Shown here: in pieces, positions 13,783-21,945 of the stretch | Position numbering within the stretch: position 1 is the stretch's first letter | Layout of the letters: each line of letters starts with the position of its first letter | Assembly: GCA_050247895.1 (NCBI GenBank) | Contig: JBFWTJ010000018.1 | Span: forward strand, 1-22,398 | Origin: CAVPEW01 sp050247895 | Lineage (GTDB): Bacteria > Actinomycetota > Acidimicrobiia > Acidimicrobiales > VFJN01 | Length of the DNA stretch: 22,398 nucleotides | Reading direction: 5' to 3' | Translations under genes and position numbers: made by a program | The notes under the pieces: model-generated | Seen by the model: the letters and a program-made list of their open reading frames with translations, nothing else | What the model was told of the DNA's origin: nothing | Databases searched by the model: none

Positions 13783-15302
13783 GCACCCGTCCCCGCAGCG
13801 TCGCCGTCGTCGAGTCGGCCCGTCCCCTGGCCACCGCCCGGCGGTTGGGCGGGCAGCTCGGCGCCCACCTGTGCGAGGGCCTGGCCGAGGGTGGCGTGCT
13901 GCTCGGCGAGACCGTCGAGGCCTACGAGCAGCTCGACCTGCTGGCCCGCGCCGAGCGGGCCGTGGCCCTGTCCAGCCGGCTCAAGGGCTTCGACGAGGCT
14001 GCCGACCGGGCCCTGGTGGCTCGATCCGACGAGTTCGCCGAGGCCGAGGCGCTGGTCCCCGACGCCCGGCGGTCGCTGTCGGAGCTGGCCGGCGTGGTGC
14101 GCACCTACGAGGAGGCGGCGCACCGCACCGAGCGGGCCCGGGAGGGCCTGCGGGCCGCGCACGACGCCATGCCCTACCGGCTGGTGCCGGGCCGGACCGT
14201 GACCGACCTGGAGCGGGTCTGGGCCGAGGTCCGTGACGCCGACGCCGCGGTCCGCCTGGCCATCGCCGCGGTCGAGCACGCCCGGGCCCGCGAGTACGGC
14301 CTGTCGGGCGTGCAGGGCTCGGCCAAGGCCGTGGACGCCGAGATCGCCGGGGCGGAGCGGGCCCAGAAGCGGGCCATCCGCGAATCGACCCAGATGGCCC
14401 GGCGGTCGGTGGTGGTGGCGGTGGCCGGCGTGGCGGTGATCGCCGCCGCGCTGACCGGCGCGGTGGGCACGGCCTGGGCCGGCGTCGGCGTGGCGTTCCT
14501 GCCGCCGGCGCTCGAGTTCCTCCGACGGGCCTGGAGCCTGCGGATCAACGCCGAGGCCCAGGTGCGCGCGGCCGAGGTCCGGGCCAACCTGGCCAGCCAG
14601 GAGCTGCTGACCGAGGCCGAGCACGAGCGCTGGGACCGGCTCACCGCCGAACGGCGGTTGGCCGACGCCCGCCGTGACGCCGCCGCGGCCAAGGCCCGCT
14701 GGCACGAGGTGGCCGGTGCCGACGACGGGCCCGACCGGGCCCAGGCCATCGTCGAGGGCCTGCGCGACCGCGAGGCCCGCGAGCAGCGCCTGGCCGAGCT
14801 CCAGGCCGTCCAGGACCAGCGGGGCCACGAGCTCACCGAGCGGTTCCTGGCCATCGGCTTCGTCCCCGACGAGGACGACCTGACCGGGAGCCTCCAGCGC
14901 CTGCGCCGGCTGCTGGCCATCCAGCCCGAGGCCGGCGACCTGCTCGAGGCCGTCGCCGCGGCCGAGCGCCGGATCGTGGCCCGCGAGGCGTTGGCCGGCC
15001 TGATGGGCACCCTCGACCTCGCCGCCATGGAGAGGGCCCTGGAGGACCCGGCCCCCACGGTGCCCCCGCCGGTGGTCATCGTCGACGACGAGGACGAGGA
15101 CGCCTGGGCCGAGGTCGTGGGTCTGGTCGACCGCCTCCCGGCCAGCGCCGACGTCTCGATCGTCACCCGCAGCGCGGCCCGCTGGCAGATCGTCGTGCCG
15201 CTCGACCCGGCCGCCGCCCCCGCCGGGCCCCGCGCCCCGGCCCCCGCGGCCCCGGCGCCCAAGCCCCCTGCCCCCGAGAAGCCCTGGTTCGTGAGCCAAT
15301 GA
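13779..15302 (+). CDS. Unrecognised coiled-coil membrane protein
   Basis: I do not recognise this 507-aa protein. Residues 40-205 are rich in Ala, Glu, Arg and Leu and look like long helices or coiled coils. A hydrophobic stretch at about 210-249 is long enough for a tight two-helix membrane hairpin. It is flanked by basic residues on both sides (KRAIRESTQMARR before, RRAWSLR after), so both halves are probably cytoplasmic. A second helical/coiled-coil region covers 255-420. Then comes a compact segment with PVVIVDDEDEDAW and DVSIVTRS (about 431-465), which resembles the Walker B/D-loop strand pattern of SMC/RecN/YhaN-like ATPases; no Walker A motif is present. The tail is Pro/Ala-rich (478-500). 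It overlaps its neighbours by GTGA and ATGA, so it is co-translated with the glycan genes. It could be a scaffold or length-control protein, but this is speculation. Confidence 0.85.
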   Translation: MSTRPRSVAVVESARPLATARRLGGQLGAHLCEGLAEGGVLLGETVEAYEQLDLLARAERAVALSSRLKGFDEAADRALVARSDEFAEAEALVPDARRSLSELAGVVRTYEEAAHRTERAREGLRAAHDAMPYRLVPGRTVTDLERVWAEVRDADAAVRLAIAAVEHARAREYGLSGVQGSAKAVDAEIAGAERAQKRAIRESTQMARRSVVVAVAGVAVIAAALTGAVGTAWAGVGVAFLPPALEFLRRAWSLRINAEAQVRAAEVRANLASQELLTEAEHERWDRLTAERRLADARRDAAAAKARWHEVAGADDGPDRAQAIVEGLRDREAREQRLAELQAVQDQRGHELTERFLAIGFVPDEDDLTGSLQRLRRLLAIQPEAGDLLEAVAAAERRIVAREALAGLMGTLDLAAMERALEDPAPTVPPPVVIVDDEDEDAWAEVVGLVDRLPASADVSIVTRSAARWQIVVPLDPAAAPAGPRAPAPAAPAPKPPAPEKPWFVSQ

Positions 15303-16903
15303 CCGACGAAGCGACCCCCGTCCCCGGGGCCCCCACCGCTCCCGGCGAGCCGGAGCCGGCCGAGGCCGGCCTCGGCGAGGACGTCAAGCGCGGCCTCAAG
15401 TGGAGCGTCCTCAACATGGCCGTGGCCCGGCTGACCTCGATCCTGTCGGGGATCGTCCTGGCCCGGATCCTGATCCCCGAGGACTACGGCGTGTTCGCCC
15501 CGGCCATGGCCGTGGTGGCCATCCTCTTCGGCCTGAACGACCTGGGCCTGCTGCTGGCCATCGTGCGCTGGAAGGGCGAGGACCTGCGCGAGGCGTGCCG
15601 CACGGCGCAGACAGTGGCCATGGGCTTCAGCCTGGCCCTCTACGTCATGGTCTTCGCCGCCGCGCCCTGGTTCTGCCGGGCGATGAACAGCCCGGACTCG
15701 ATCCCGGTGCTGCGGGTCCTGGCCCTGACCGTGTTCATCGACGGGATCACCACGGCCTCGCACGGCCTGCTGGTCCGGTTCTTCATGCAGGACCGCTTCG
15801 CCAAGTCGGAGTTCGCGGCCATGCCGGTCGGCGTGATCTCGTCGATCCTGCTGGCCTGGGCCGGTGCCGGGGTGTGGGCCCTGGCCCTGAGCCAGCTGCT
15901 GGCCAACGTGGTCTCGGGCGTGATGCTGTTCCGCTACGCGCCGTTCCGGGTCGGCTTCGGCTTCCAGTGGAAGATCGCCAAGCCGATGCTGGCCTACGGC
16001 CTGCCCCTGGCCCTGACCTCGCTGGTCGAGTACTGCCTGCTCAACGCCGACTACCTGATCGTCAGCCGGGCCCTGGACCCCGCCGCGGTGGGCATCTACC
16101 TGCTCGCCTACAACGTCTCGAACTGGCCCATCTCGATCATCACCGACGCCGTCCGGCGGGTGTCGATCGCCGGCTTCGCCCGGTTGGAGGGCGCGGAGGA
16201 TTCGCTGCGGCGGAACTTCAGCAAGGCCTTCTCGCTGCTCATGTCGGCCGCCTTCCCGCTGCTGGTCTGCCTGGGCCTGTTCGCCCTGCCGCTCATCACC
16301 TTCGTCTACGGCGACCAGTGGGTGGAGTCGGCGTCGGTGCTCGAGCTGCTCGCCATCCTGGCCGGGGCCCGGATGGCCATCGGCTTCGTGTTCGACCTGC
16401 TCGTCGGCGTGGGCCGGTCGCGCACCACGCTGGTCCTCAAGTGCGTCTGGCTGGTGTTCCTGGTCGCCGGGCTGGAGTACGGCGTGCGCAACGGCGAGCT
16501 GCGGGGCGTGGCCATCGCCCACGCCGTCGTCTCGTGCGCCGTGGCCCTGCCGCTGTTCCTGCGGGCCGCGGCGCACGCCGGCGCCGACCTGGCCGACGTC
16601 GCCCGGCGCCTGGCCCGGCCGGTGGTCGGTGCCGGCGTGGGCTTCGCCGTGGGCCTCGCCGTGCGGGACCACCTCGGTGGCCCGGCCCTGACCACGATGC
16701 TGGGCGGGGCCATCGTCGTGGGCGTCTACGTGCTGGTCGCCGTCCCCCGCGCCGACCTGCTGGCCGCGCTCGACAAGGTCCGGCGGCGCCGGGGCGGCGA
16801 CATCGAGGAGGCCCTCGACGAGGAGCTGATCGACGCCGCCGCCCTCGTCGGCCAGGACCCCACCGTCATCGCAACCGGGGAGACCGCGGAGATCGTGTCG
16901 TGA
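15299..16903 (+). CDS. Wzx-type oligosaccharide flippase (MOP superfamily)
   Basis: A 534-aa multi-pass membrane protein of the polysaccharide-flippase type that would move the lipid-linked repeat unit across the membrane. After an acidic, Pro-rich N-terminal tail of about 28 residues, the first helix begins with KRGLKWSVLNMAVARLTSI. The segment LARILIPEDYGVFAPAMAVV is the hallmark start of Wzx/RfbX proteins. About a dozen hydrophobic segments follow, the last near residue 480, and then a charged cytoplasmic tail. The start is an ATGA overlap with the coiled-coil gene; no clear ribosome site is seen, which fits translational coupling. Its presence defines a lipid-carrier/flippase route for the cluster. 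Confidence 0.93.
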   Translation: MTDEATPVPGAPTAPGEPEPAEAGLGEDVKRGLKWSVLNMAVARLTSILSGIVLARILIPEDYGVFAPAMAVVAILFGLNDLGLLLAIVRWKGEDLREACRTAQTVAMGFSLALYVMVFAAAPWFCRAMNSPDSIPVLRVLALTVFIDGITTASHGLLVRFFMQDRFAKSEFAAMPVGVISSILLAWAGAGVWALALSQLLANVVSGVMLFRYAPFRVGFGFQWKIAKPMLAYGLPLALTSLVEYCLLNADYLIVSRALDPAAVGIYLLAYNVSNWPISIITDAVRRVSIAGFARLEGAEDSLRRNFSKAFSLLMSAAFPLLVCLGLFALPLITFVYGDQWVESASVLELLAILAGARMAIGFVFDLLVGVGRSRTTLVLKCVWLVFLVAGLEYGVRNGELRGVAIAHAVVSCAVALPLFLRAAAHAGADLADVARRLARPVVGAGVGFAVGLAVRDHLGGPALTTMLGGAIVVGVYVLVAVPRADLLAALDKVRRRRGGDIEEALDEELIDAAALVGQDPTVIATGETAEIVS

Positions 16904-17667
16904 TGGAGATCGTCAAGAACCTGCCCGAGCGCCTGCGGGCCCGCCGGGCCCCCCGGGTCCAGGGCGGCCCCGGCCGCGGGCTGCGCATCGGCCGGGCCGA
17001 GGCCAGCGCCGACTACCGGGCCGGCACCAACGAGCTGGCCGTGCAGACCGCGCTGGCCGACGTGCTCCGGCCCGGCATGGACTTCCTCGACGTGGGGGCC
17101 AACGTGGGCTTCTTCACCATGCTGGCGGCCCGGATCGTCGGGCCGGCCGGCCGGGCGGTGGCCATCGAGCCGGTCCCGGCCAACGTGGCCCAGGTCCGGG
17201 CCAACGCCCGGCGCAACCGGCTGTCCAACGTCGAGGTGCTCGAGATGGCCGCCGGCGACGCGGTGGGCACCACCACCCTGGTGCTGGCCGCCCACCCCGG
17301 GGGCGCGGCGATCGCCTCGGCCGGCGACCCGCCCGACGCCACCGGCACGATCGACGTCGAGGTCACCACCGTCGACGCACTGGTCGCCGCGGGCCGGATC
17401 CCGGCCCCGGCGGTGGTCAAGGTCGACGTGGAGGGGGCCGAGGCCGCCGTGCTGCGGGGCATGGCCGCGACCCTGGCCGAGCACCGCCCGGTGGTCCTGG
17501 TCGAGATCGACCACGGTGACCGCGACGGGCTGTCGGCCAAGCGGGTCGAGAACGTGGCCCTGCTCGAGGCGGCCGGCTACCAGATCCGTTGGCTCGACCC
17601 GTCCTACGACGAAGCAGACTGGCTGGTCGAGCACTTCGTGGCCACCCCGGCGGAGGTGGCCCCGTGA
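16903..17667 (+). CDS. FkbM family SAM-dependent methyltransferase
   Basis: A 254-aa methyltransferase of the FkbM family, which mostly O-methylates sugars or polyketides. The SAM site is FLDVGANVGFFTML (61-74), followed by VAIEPVPANVAQVRANARRN and the family motif VVKVDVEGAEAAVLRGM (171-187). The start may be ATG at 16903 (A shared with the upstream stop) or GTG at 16900, one codon earlier, which makes a GTGA overlap like the neighbours and lies 8 nt from GGAG at 16888-16891. Placement between the flippase and the jelly-roll protein suggests it methylates a sugar of the exported glycan. Confidence 0.9.
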   Translation: MEIVKNLPERLRARRAPRVQGGPGRGLRIGRAEASADYRAGTNELAVQTALADVLRPGMDFLDVGANVGFFTMLAARIVGPAGRAVAIEPVPANVAQVRANARRNRLSNVEVLEMAAGDAVGTTTLVLAAHPGGAAIASAGDPPDATGTIDVEVTTVDALVAAGRIPAPAVVKVDVEGAEAAVLRGMAATLAEHRPVVLVEIDHGDRDGLSAKRVENVALLEAAGYQIRWLDPSYDEADWLVEHFVATPAEVAP

Positions 17668-19661
17668 CCACCTACGAGGAGGAGCGGACCACGGCCGAGC
17701 TCCGGTGCAGCGACCGGTTCGACGACGACCTGCCCATCGGCGAGGTGATCGGCACCGTGGGCCCGGCGGGGGCCTTGCGCCGGGGCGTGGACGTCGAGGG
17801 CCGCATCGCGATCGACAACGGCGCCCTGCGCTTCCGCCCGCTGGCCCAGCCCGGGTGGGGCCGGGAGGGCATCGCCTACGGGCCGTTCCCGCCCGTGCCG
17901 GGCCTGGCCTTCTCGGCCCACGTGCTCAACGGCCACAACGCCTCGCAGACCTTCTACTTCCCCGAGACCCGCAAGGTCCGGATCCGGCGGGTCCTGTCCG
18001 ACATCCGCCACCGCCGGCCCCGCCGGCAGCACCACTACGAGAACCTGGCCGTGGGCCTGTTCCCCGACGCCGTGGTGGCCGACCCGCTCCGGGACGCGCA
18101 CAGCTTCGTGATGCACGCCGCGACCGCCGACAACGGCGAGCTGTGGACGGCCCACCGGGGCCGGGCGGCCCGCATGGCGCGGGGCGTGCTCAACGTGCCG
18201 TTCGTCTACGTGGTGGCCCTGCGGCCCACCGGCGCGGCCTACTACCTGGCGTCGGTCCCCGACGCCACCGGGGCCAGCGCGTACCCCCACCTGCGCCCGG
18301 TCGGCATCGACCCGCGGCCCACGACGGGACCGGTGGTGGCCGGGATCCACCAGCGGATCCTGGGCGAGGTCGGCTACTCGGTCGACACCCGGGTGTACGG
18401 CACCGAGGTCGCCGTGGTGGACGCCTGGGCGCGGTGGTACGGCACGGCGGTGGCCGCCGACCGCCTGGTGGGCGAGGGTGACCTCCAGGACCGCCTGGCC
18501 GAGCTGGGCGGCCTGTGGTTCGCCGATCCCACCGTCCGGCTGAGCGACCGTGGCGCGGTGGCCGGCGCGGGCATCCGGGGCCAGGCCCGCCTGTCCCTCG
18601 ACGAGCGGGGCGGCCTGCTGCACCTGCTGGCCGAGCGGGGCACCGGTCCCGGCGAGGTCGAGCTGCGCTGGCGGGTGGCCGAGGACTCGGCCCACGTGGC
18701 CGTCGTGCTGTCCGAGCGGGGCGCGTCGGTGCGCCGGGTCGACCCCGACGGGACCGTCACGGTCCTGGTCGAGGACCCGACCGCCGCCCTGCCCGTGGCG
18801 ACCACCGTCGCGGTCCAGCTCCTCGACGACGGCACCCGGCTGGGCATCCAGGTCGACGGCCGCCTGGTCGGTGGGACCTGGGTGCCGGCCCCGGCCTTCG
18901 ACGGGGGCGGCGTGGGCTTCGTGCTCGACGGGGACGTGGCCGTGCGCGACCTCGAGGTCCACCCCCAGGTCGTGGAGCTGCCGGCCGAGCTCGACACCGG
19001 GGCACCCTGGACCCCGCCGCCGTCGGCCGAGCCCGACCACGAGCGCTTCGACGCCGAGCCGGCCCCCGGCGGCGCACCGCTGACCATCGTCGACCTGCCC
19101 GGCTGGGAGCGCTCGGAGGGCGAGGGGATGATCGACCTCGTCGACGGGCGGGCCGTGGTGCGGGCCAGCGTGGCCGAACCCAACCCGGGCCGGACCATCT
19201 TCACCCGGCCGTGGGACGACCCCCTCCACGCCGACGTCGAGCTGGAGATGACGATGCCGGGCACCCGCCGGGGCGAGGGCGAGAACGGCCGCTGCGGCGT
19301 GGTCTTCTGGCAGGACCCCGACAACTACCTGGTCGTCAACCTCTACGTCGACGACGACTTCGACGGCGCCTCGATCTCGACCTTCTACCACCTGGGTGGC
19401 GAGGAGAACATGTACGACGCGGTCTGGACGCTGGTCCGGGGCGTCGTGTGGGGCGGGCGCTGCACGCTGCGCACCGTGTTCGACGGGGAGCGGTTCGTGG
19501 CCAGCACCAACGGGGAGCCGGGCCTGGTCCGCGCCCTGCGCGACGTCTACCCCGACGCCCCCCGGCTGCGCATCGAGCGGGTCGGCATCATCGTCAACGA
19601 GGAGTGGGGTGACGACACCGGCTCGCTCCTGCACCGCTTCAGCACCGCCCGCGGCCTGTGA
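17664..19661 (+). CDS. Large protein with probable repeated jelly-roll (LamG/concanavalin-like) modules
   Basis: This 665-aa protein is not one I recognise as a named family. The C-terminal third (about 470-662) has the pattern of a concanavalin-like lectin/glucanase fold: WxxxxG, DGRAVVRAS, CGVVFWQDPDNYLVVNLYVDDDFDG (544-568, split by key residues W549, D551, D553, Y555) and LRIERVGIIV. A middle part (about 264-435) shows the same logic, ending GGGVGFVLDGDVAVRDLEV. The N-terminal part (about 15-260) also begins like such a module, with IDNGALRFRPL. The three-module reading is inference. No signal peptide or membrane helix is visible. It starts by GTGA overlap with a well-placed GGAGGT 6 nt upstream. 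A carbohydrate-binding or carbohydrate-acting role fits the context. Confidence 0.85.
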   Translation: MTTYEEERTTAELRCSDRFDDDLPIGEVIGTVGPAGALRRGVDVEGRIAIDNGALRFRPLAQPGWGREGIAYGPFPPVPGLAFSAHVLNGHNASQTFYFPETRKVRIRRVLSDIRHRRPRRQHHYENLAVGLFPDAVVADPLRDAHSFVMHAATADNGELWTAHRGRAARMARGVLNVPFVYVVALRPTGAAYYLASVPDATGASAYPHLRPVGIDPRPTTGPVVAGIHQRILGEVGYSVDTRVYGTEVAVVDAWARWYGTAVAADRLVGEGDLQDRLAELGGLWFADPTVRLSDRGAVAGAGIRGQARLSLDERGGLLHLLAERGTGPGEVELRWRVAEDSAHVAVVLSERGASVRRVDPDGTVTVLVEDPTAALPVATTVAVQLLDDGTRLGIQVDGRLVGGTWVPAPAFDGGGVGFVLDGDVAVRDLEVHPQVVELPAELDTGAPWTPPPSAEPDHERFDAEPAPGGAPLTIVDLPGWERSEGEGMIDLVDGRAVVRASVAEPNPGRTIFTRPWDDPLHADVELEMTMPGTRRGEGENGRCGVVFWQDPDNYLVVNLYVDDDFDGASISTFYHLGGEENMYDAVWTLVRGVVWGGRCTLRTVFDGERFVASTNGEPGLVRALRDVYPDAPRLRIERVGIIVNEEWGDDTGSLLHRFSTARGL

Positions 19662-19684
19662 CCGGACTCCGCCGCCGGTGAGCC

Positions 19685-21031
19685 GTGCGCGCTGAGCTGG
19701 TCGAGCTCCTCCGCTGCCCCCGGTCGGGTGGTCCCCTGCGCCTGGAGGTCCTCGAGGCCGACGGCGGTGAGGTCGAGGCCGGCCTGCTGCACGGCGACGG
19801 GGGCACCTACCCGGTGGTGGCCGGCATCCCCGTGTTCCGCGACGGCGACGAGGAGGTCGTCGACCTGCTGCGCGCCGGCGACCCGGCGTCGGCCGCGGCG
19901 CTCGCCGTCGGCGGCCGGCTGCCCCGCTCCCGGGCCGCGGCGCTGGTGCCCGTGCTGGCCGAGCTCCGCCCGACCCGCGCCGTGTCCCGCCGCCTGGCCC
20001 GGCGCCTCCAGCGGGCCGCCACCGGGGCCGCCCGGGCCGCCCTGGACGCCGCGGTGGACGACCCCGACGCGCTGCTGCGCCTGACCCACCTCGAGCACCG
20101 TCGGCCCAACGCCGAGGGCTACAACTACTTCCGCTACCGGCTGGGCCTGCCCAAGCACCTGGTGGCCCTGGCCGCGGTGGCCGCGGCCGAGCCCGGTCCC
20201 GGACCGGTGCTCGAGGTCGGCTGCGGGGCCGGCCACCTGACCTGGCAGATGGCCGCCACGTGCGCCCCCCGGCCGGTGGTGGCGCTGGACCGCGAGCTCG
20301 ACCTGCTGTGGATCGCCCGGCACCACCTGGCGCCCGGGGCCGACCAGGTCTGCGGCGACGCCATCTCGCTGCCGTTCCCCGACGGCACCTTCTCGCTGGG
20401 CACCGCCTTCGACGTGATGTCCTTCGTGACGGCCAAGGCGGTCGCCGCCCGCGAGCTGGCCCGGGTCGTGGCCCCCGGTGGCGGGACCGTCCTGTCGTCG
20501 CTCATCAACGCCTCGGTGGCCCACGTCTTCGCCGGCGAGCCGCTGTCCGTGGAGGGGTGGCGGCGCCTGGTCGGAGCCGACCACGTCGCCCTGGCCGACC
20601 GGGAGGTCCTCGAGGCCTACCTGGCCGGGCGCACCCCACCGGCCACGTCGAGCGGGGACGACGTGCTGGCCGGTTCCCGCACGCTCACCCTCCTGGCCGG
20701 GCCGGCCGCCACCGCGGGTTTGGACCGTGCGCTGGAGGGCTGGCCCCACGCCCGGGGCCGCCTCGGGCCCCACCCCCTGCTGCGCACCGACCCCGCGGTC
20801 ACCTCCGGCCGGCGGTTCGCGCGCTGGTCGCCCTCGGAGGGCTTCGCCCGCGACAACGGCGACCTCGACCTCTACCTGCCCGACGAGCTGGTCCTGTCCG
20901 GGCCCGACGTCACCGCGGCGCGCACCGGCGCCCCGACGCCGGCGGTGGAGGCCGCCGTGGCCACCGCGGCGCTGATCGGCTATCCCGAGCGCTGGCCCGC
21001 CGACCCCTGGTCGTCGACCGGGTCGGGCTGA
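19685..21031 (+). CDS. Class I SAM methyltransferase with degenerate Trm112-like N-terminus
   Basis: A 448-aa protein. Residues 1-52 look like the small Trm112/zinc-ribbon module often fused to or partnered with methyltransferases (LVELLRCP...GGPL...YPVVAGIPVF), but the CPxC site is C11-P-R-S14, so a zinc cysteine is lost. A UbiE/Methyltransf_11 type domain follows, with VLEVGCGAGHLTWQMA (175-190) and GDAISLPFPDGTF (224-236). The C-terminal 170 residues are not recognised. The GTG start lies 24 bp after the preceding gene with only a weak ribosome site. Its last 52 bp overlap the 3' end of the opposite-strand GT2 gene. The substrate is unknown. Confidence 0.85.
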   Translation: MRAELVELLRCPRSGGPLRLEVLEADGGEVEAGLLHGDGGTYPVVAGIPVFRDGDEEVVDLLRAGDPASAAALAVGGRLPRSRAAALVPVLAELRPTRAVSRRLARRLQRAATGAARAALDAAVDDPDALLRLTHLEHRRPNAEGYNYFRYRLGLPKHLVALAAVAAAEPGPGPVLEVGCGAGHLTWQMAATCAPRPVVALDRELDLLWIARHHLAPGADQVCGDAISLPFPDGTFSLGTAFDVMSFVTAKAVAARELARVVAPGGGTVLSSLINASVAHVFAGEPLSVEGWRRLVGADHVALADREVLEAYLAGRTPPATSSGDDVLAGSRTLTLLAGPAATAGLDRALEGWPHARGRLGPHPLLRTDPAVTSGRRFARWSPSEGFARDNGDLDLYLPDELVLSGPDVTAARTGAPTPAVEAAVATAALIGYPERWPADPWSSTGSG

Positions 21032-21945
21032 GGGTCCCCGCCCCGCCGGCGGAGGTCCCGGGCCGTCTCCCGGGCGGCGATCTTCACCTCGCCACCGATG
21101 TGGCGCCAGTGCGGGGCGGCCCACAGCCGCATCACCGCGGCCGAGGCCCGGGCCCGGTCCCGGCGCGAGATCGGGGCCTCCGCGGCCCGCACCAGCAGCT
21201 CGCGCACCAGCCGGGCGTTGGGCAGCACCGGCCGGTCCCGGCGGTCGGGCTGGTACCAGGCGGCGTGGGCCCGGAACGACGGGTTGGCCGCGATCGAGCG
21301 CTTCTCGTGGTAGCGCCGGTGGAAGAGCCGGTCGGGGACCTGGTGGAACTGGCCCCGCAGCGCCAGCTCGGCCAGCAGGGCCACGTCGGCCGACACGAAC
21401 GAGCCGATGCCCCGGGTGCTGCGCAGGACCGGGGTGCGGATCACGCCGAAGACCGGGTGCCACTCCATGCGGTTGCGCAGGATCCGCTCCAGCCGGGCCA
21501 CCGGGTCGGCCTCCCGGCCCTCCAGGTCGTCGTCGTCCAGCGGGCGCATGGGGGCCCCGTCGGCGTCGATGAGCAGGGTCCGGGGCCAGGCCAGGATCGC
21601 GGCGCCGTCGGCGTCGAGCAGCTCGACGCAGCGGCGCAGGAAGTCGGGCAGGCAGACGTCGTCGTCGGCGGCCCACTTGAAGTAGGGGCCCCGGGCGAGC
21701 TCGAGGACCCGGTTGTAGTTCCAGCCCGCGCCCTGGTTCTGCTCCACCCGGTGGTACCGGACCCGGGCGTCGCGCTCGGCCGCCGCCCGGCAGATGTCGG
21801 GGGTCTCGTCGGTCGAGCCGTTGTCGGAGATGACCAGCTCGAGGTCCTCGAGGTCCTGGGCCAGCAGCGAGTCGAGCGTCGCGGCGAGGTAGCGGGCGCC
21901 GTTGTAGGTCGGCAGCCCGAGCGAGACCAGCGGGCGGCCGGTCAC
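20980..21945 (-). CDS. Glycosyltransferase family 2
   Basis: A 321-aa GT-A fold inverting glycosyltransferase. The N-terminus PLVSLGLPTYNGARYLAATL is the classic GT2 start, followed by LVISDNGSTDETPDICR (38-54). The metal-binding acidic motif is in KWAADDDVCLPDF (D94-D96). The start is GTG at 21943-21945, which overlaps the stop of the upstream gene by 4 bp (GTGA); a longer reading upstream is only an Arg/Pro-rich shadow. The last residues are charged and low-complexity, and they overlap the convergent methyltransferase gene. It likely extends the same glycan; donor unknown. Confidence 0.92.
   Translation of the reverse strand: MTGRPLVSLGLPTYNGARYLAATLDSLLAQDLEDLELVISDNGSTDETPDICRAAAERDARVRYHRVEQNQGAGWNYNRVLELARGPYFKWAADDDVCLPDFLRRCVELLDADGAAILAWPRTLLIDADGAPMRPLDDDDLEGREADPVARLERILRNRMEWHPVFGVIRTPVLRSTRGIGSFVSADVALLAELALRGQFHQVPDRLFHRRYHEKRSIAANPSFRAHAAWYQPDRRDRPVLPNARLVRELLVRAAEAPISRRDRARASAAVMRLWAAPHWRHIGGEVKIAARETARDLRRRGGDPQPDPVDDQGSAGQRSG

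Noticed and set aside
13779..15302. Coiled-coil protein as a Wzz/Wzc chain-length regulator
   Set aside because: Wzz-type proteins have membrane helices near both ends and an extracytoplasmic coiled coil. Here the hairpin is central and both arms appear cytoplasmic, and there is no tyrosine-kinase domain. A similar role cannot be excluded, but family membership is not supported.
17604..19634. Long - strand open frame opposite the jelly-roll protein
   Set aside because: Composition is typical of an antisense shadow (Val, Gly, His, Gln, Arg rich), with no motif. The + strand frame has coherent protein features and coupled start and stop.
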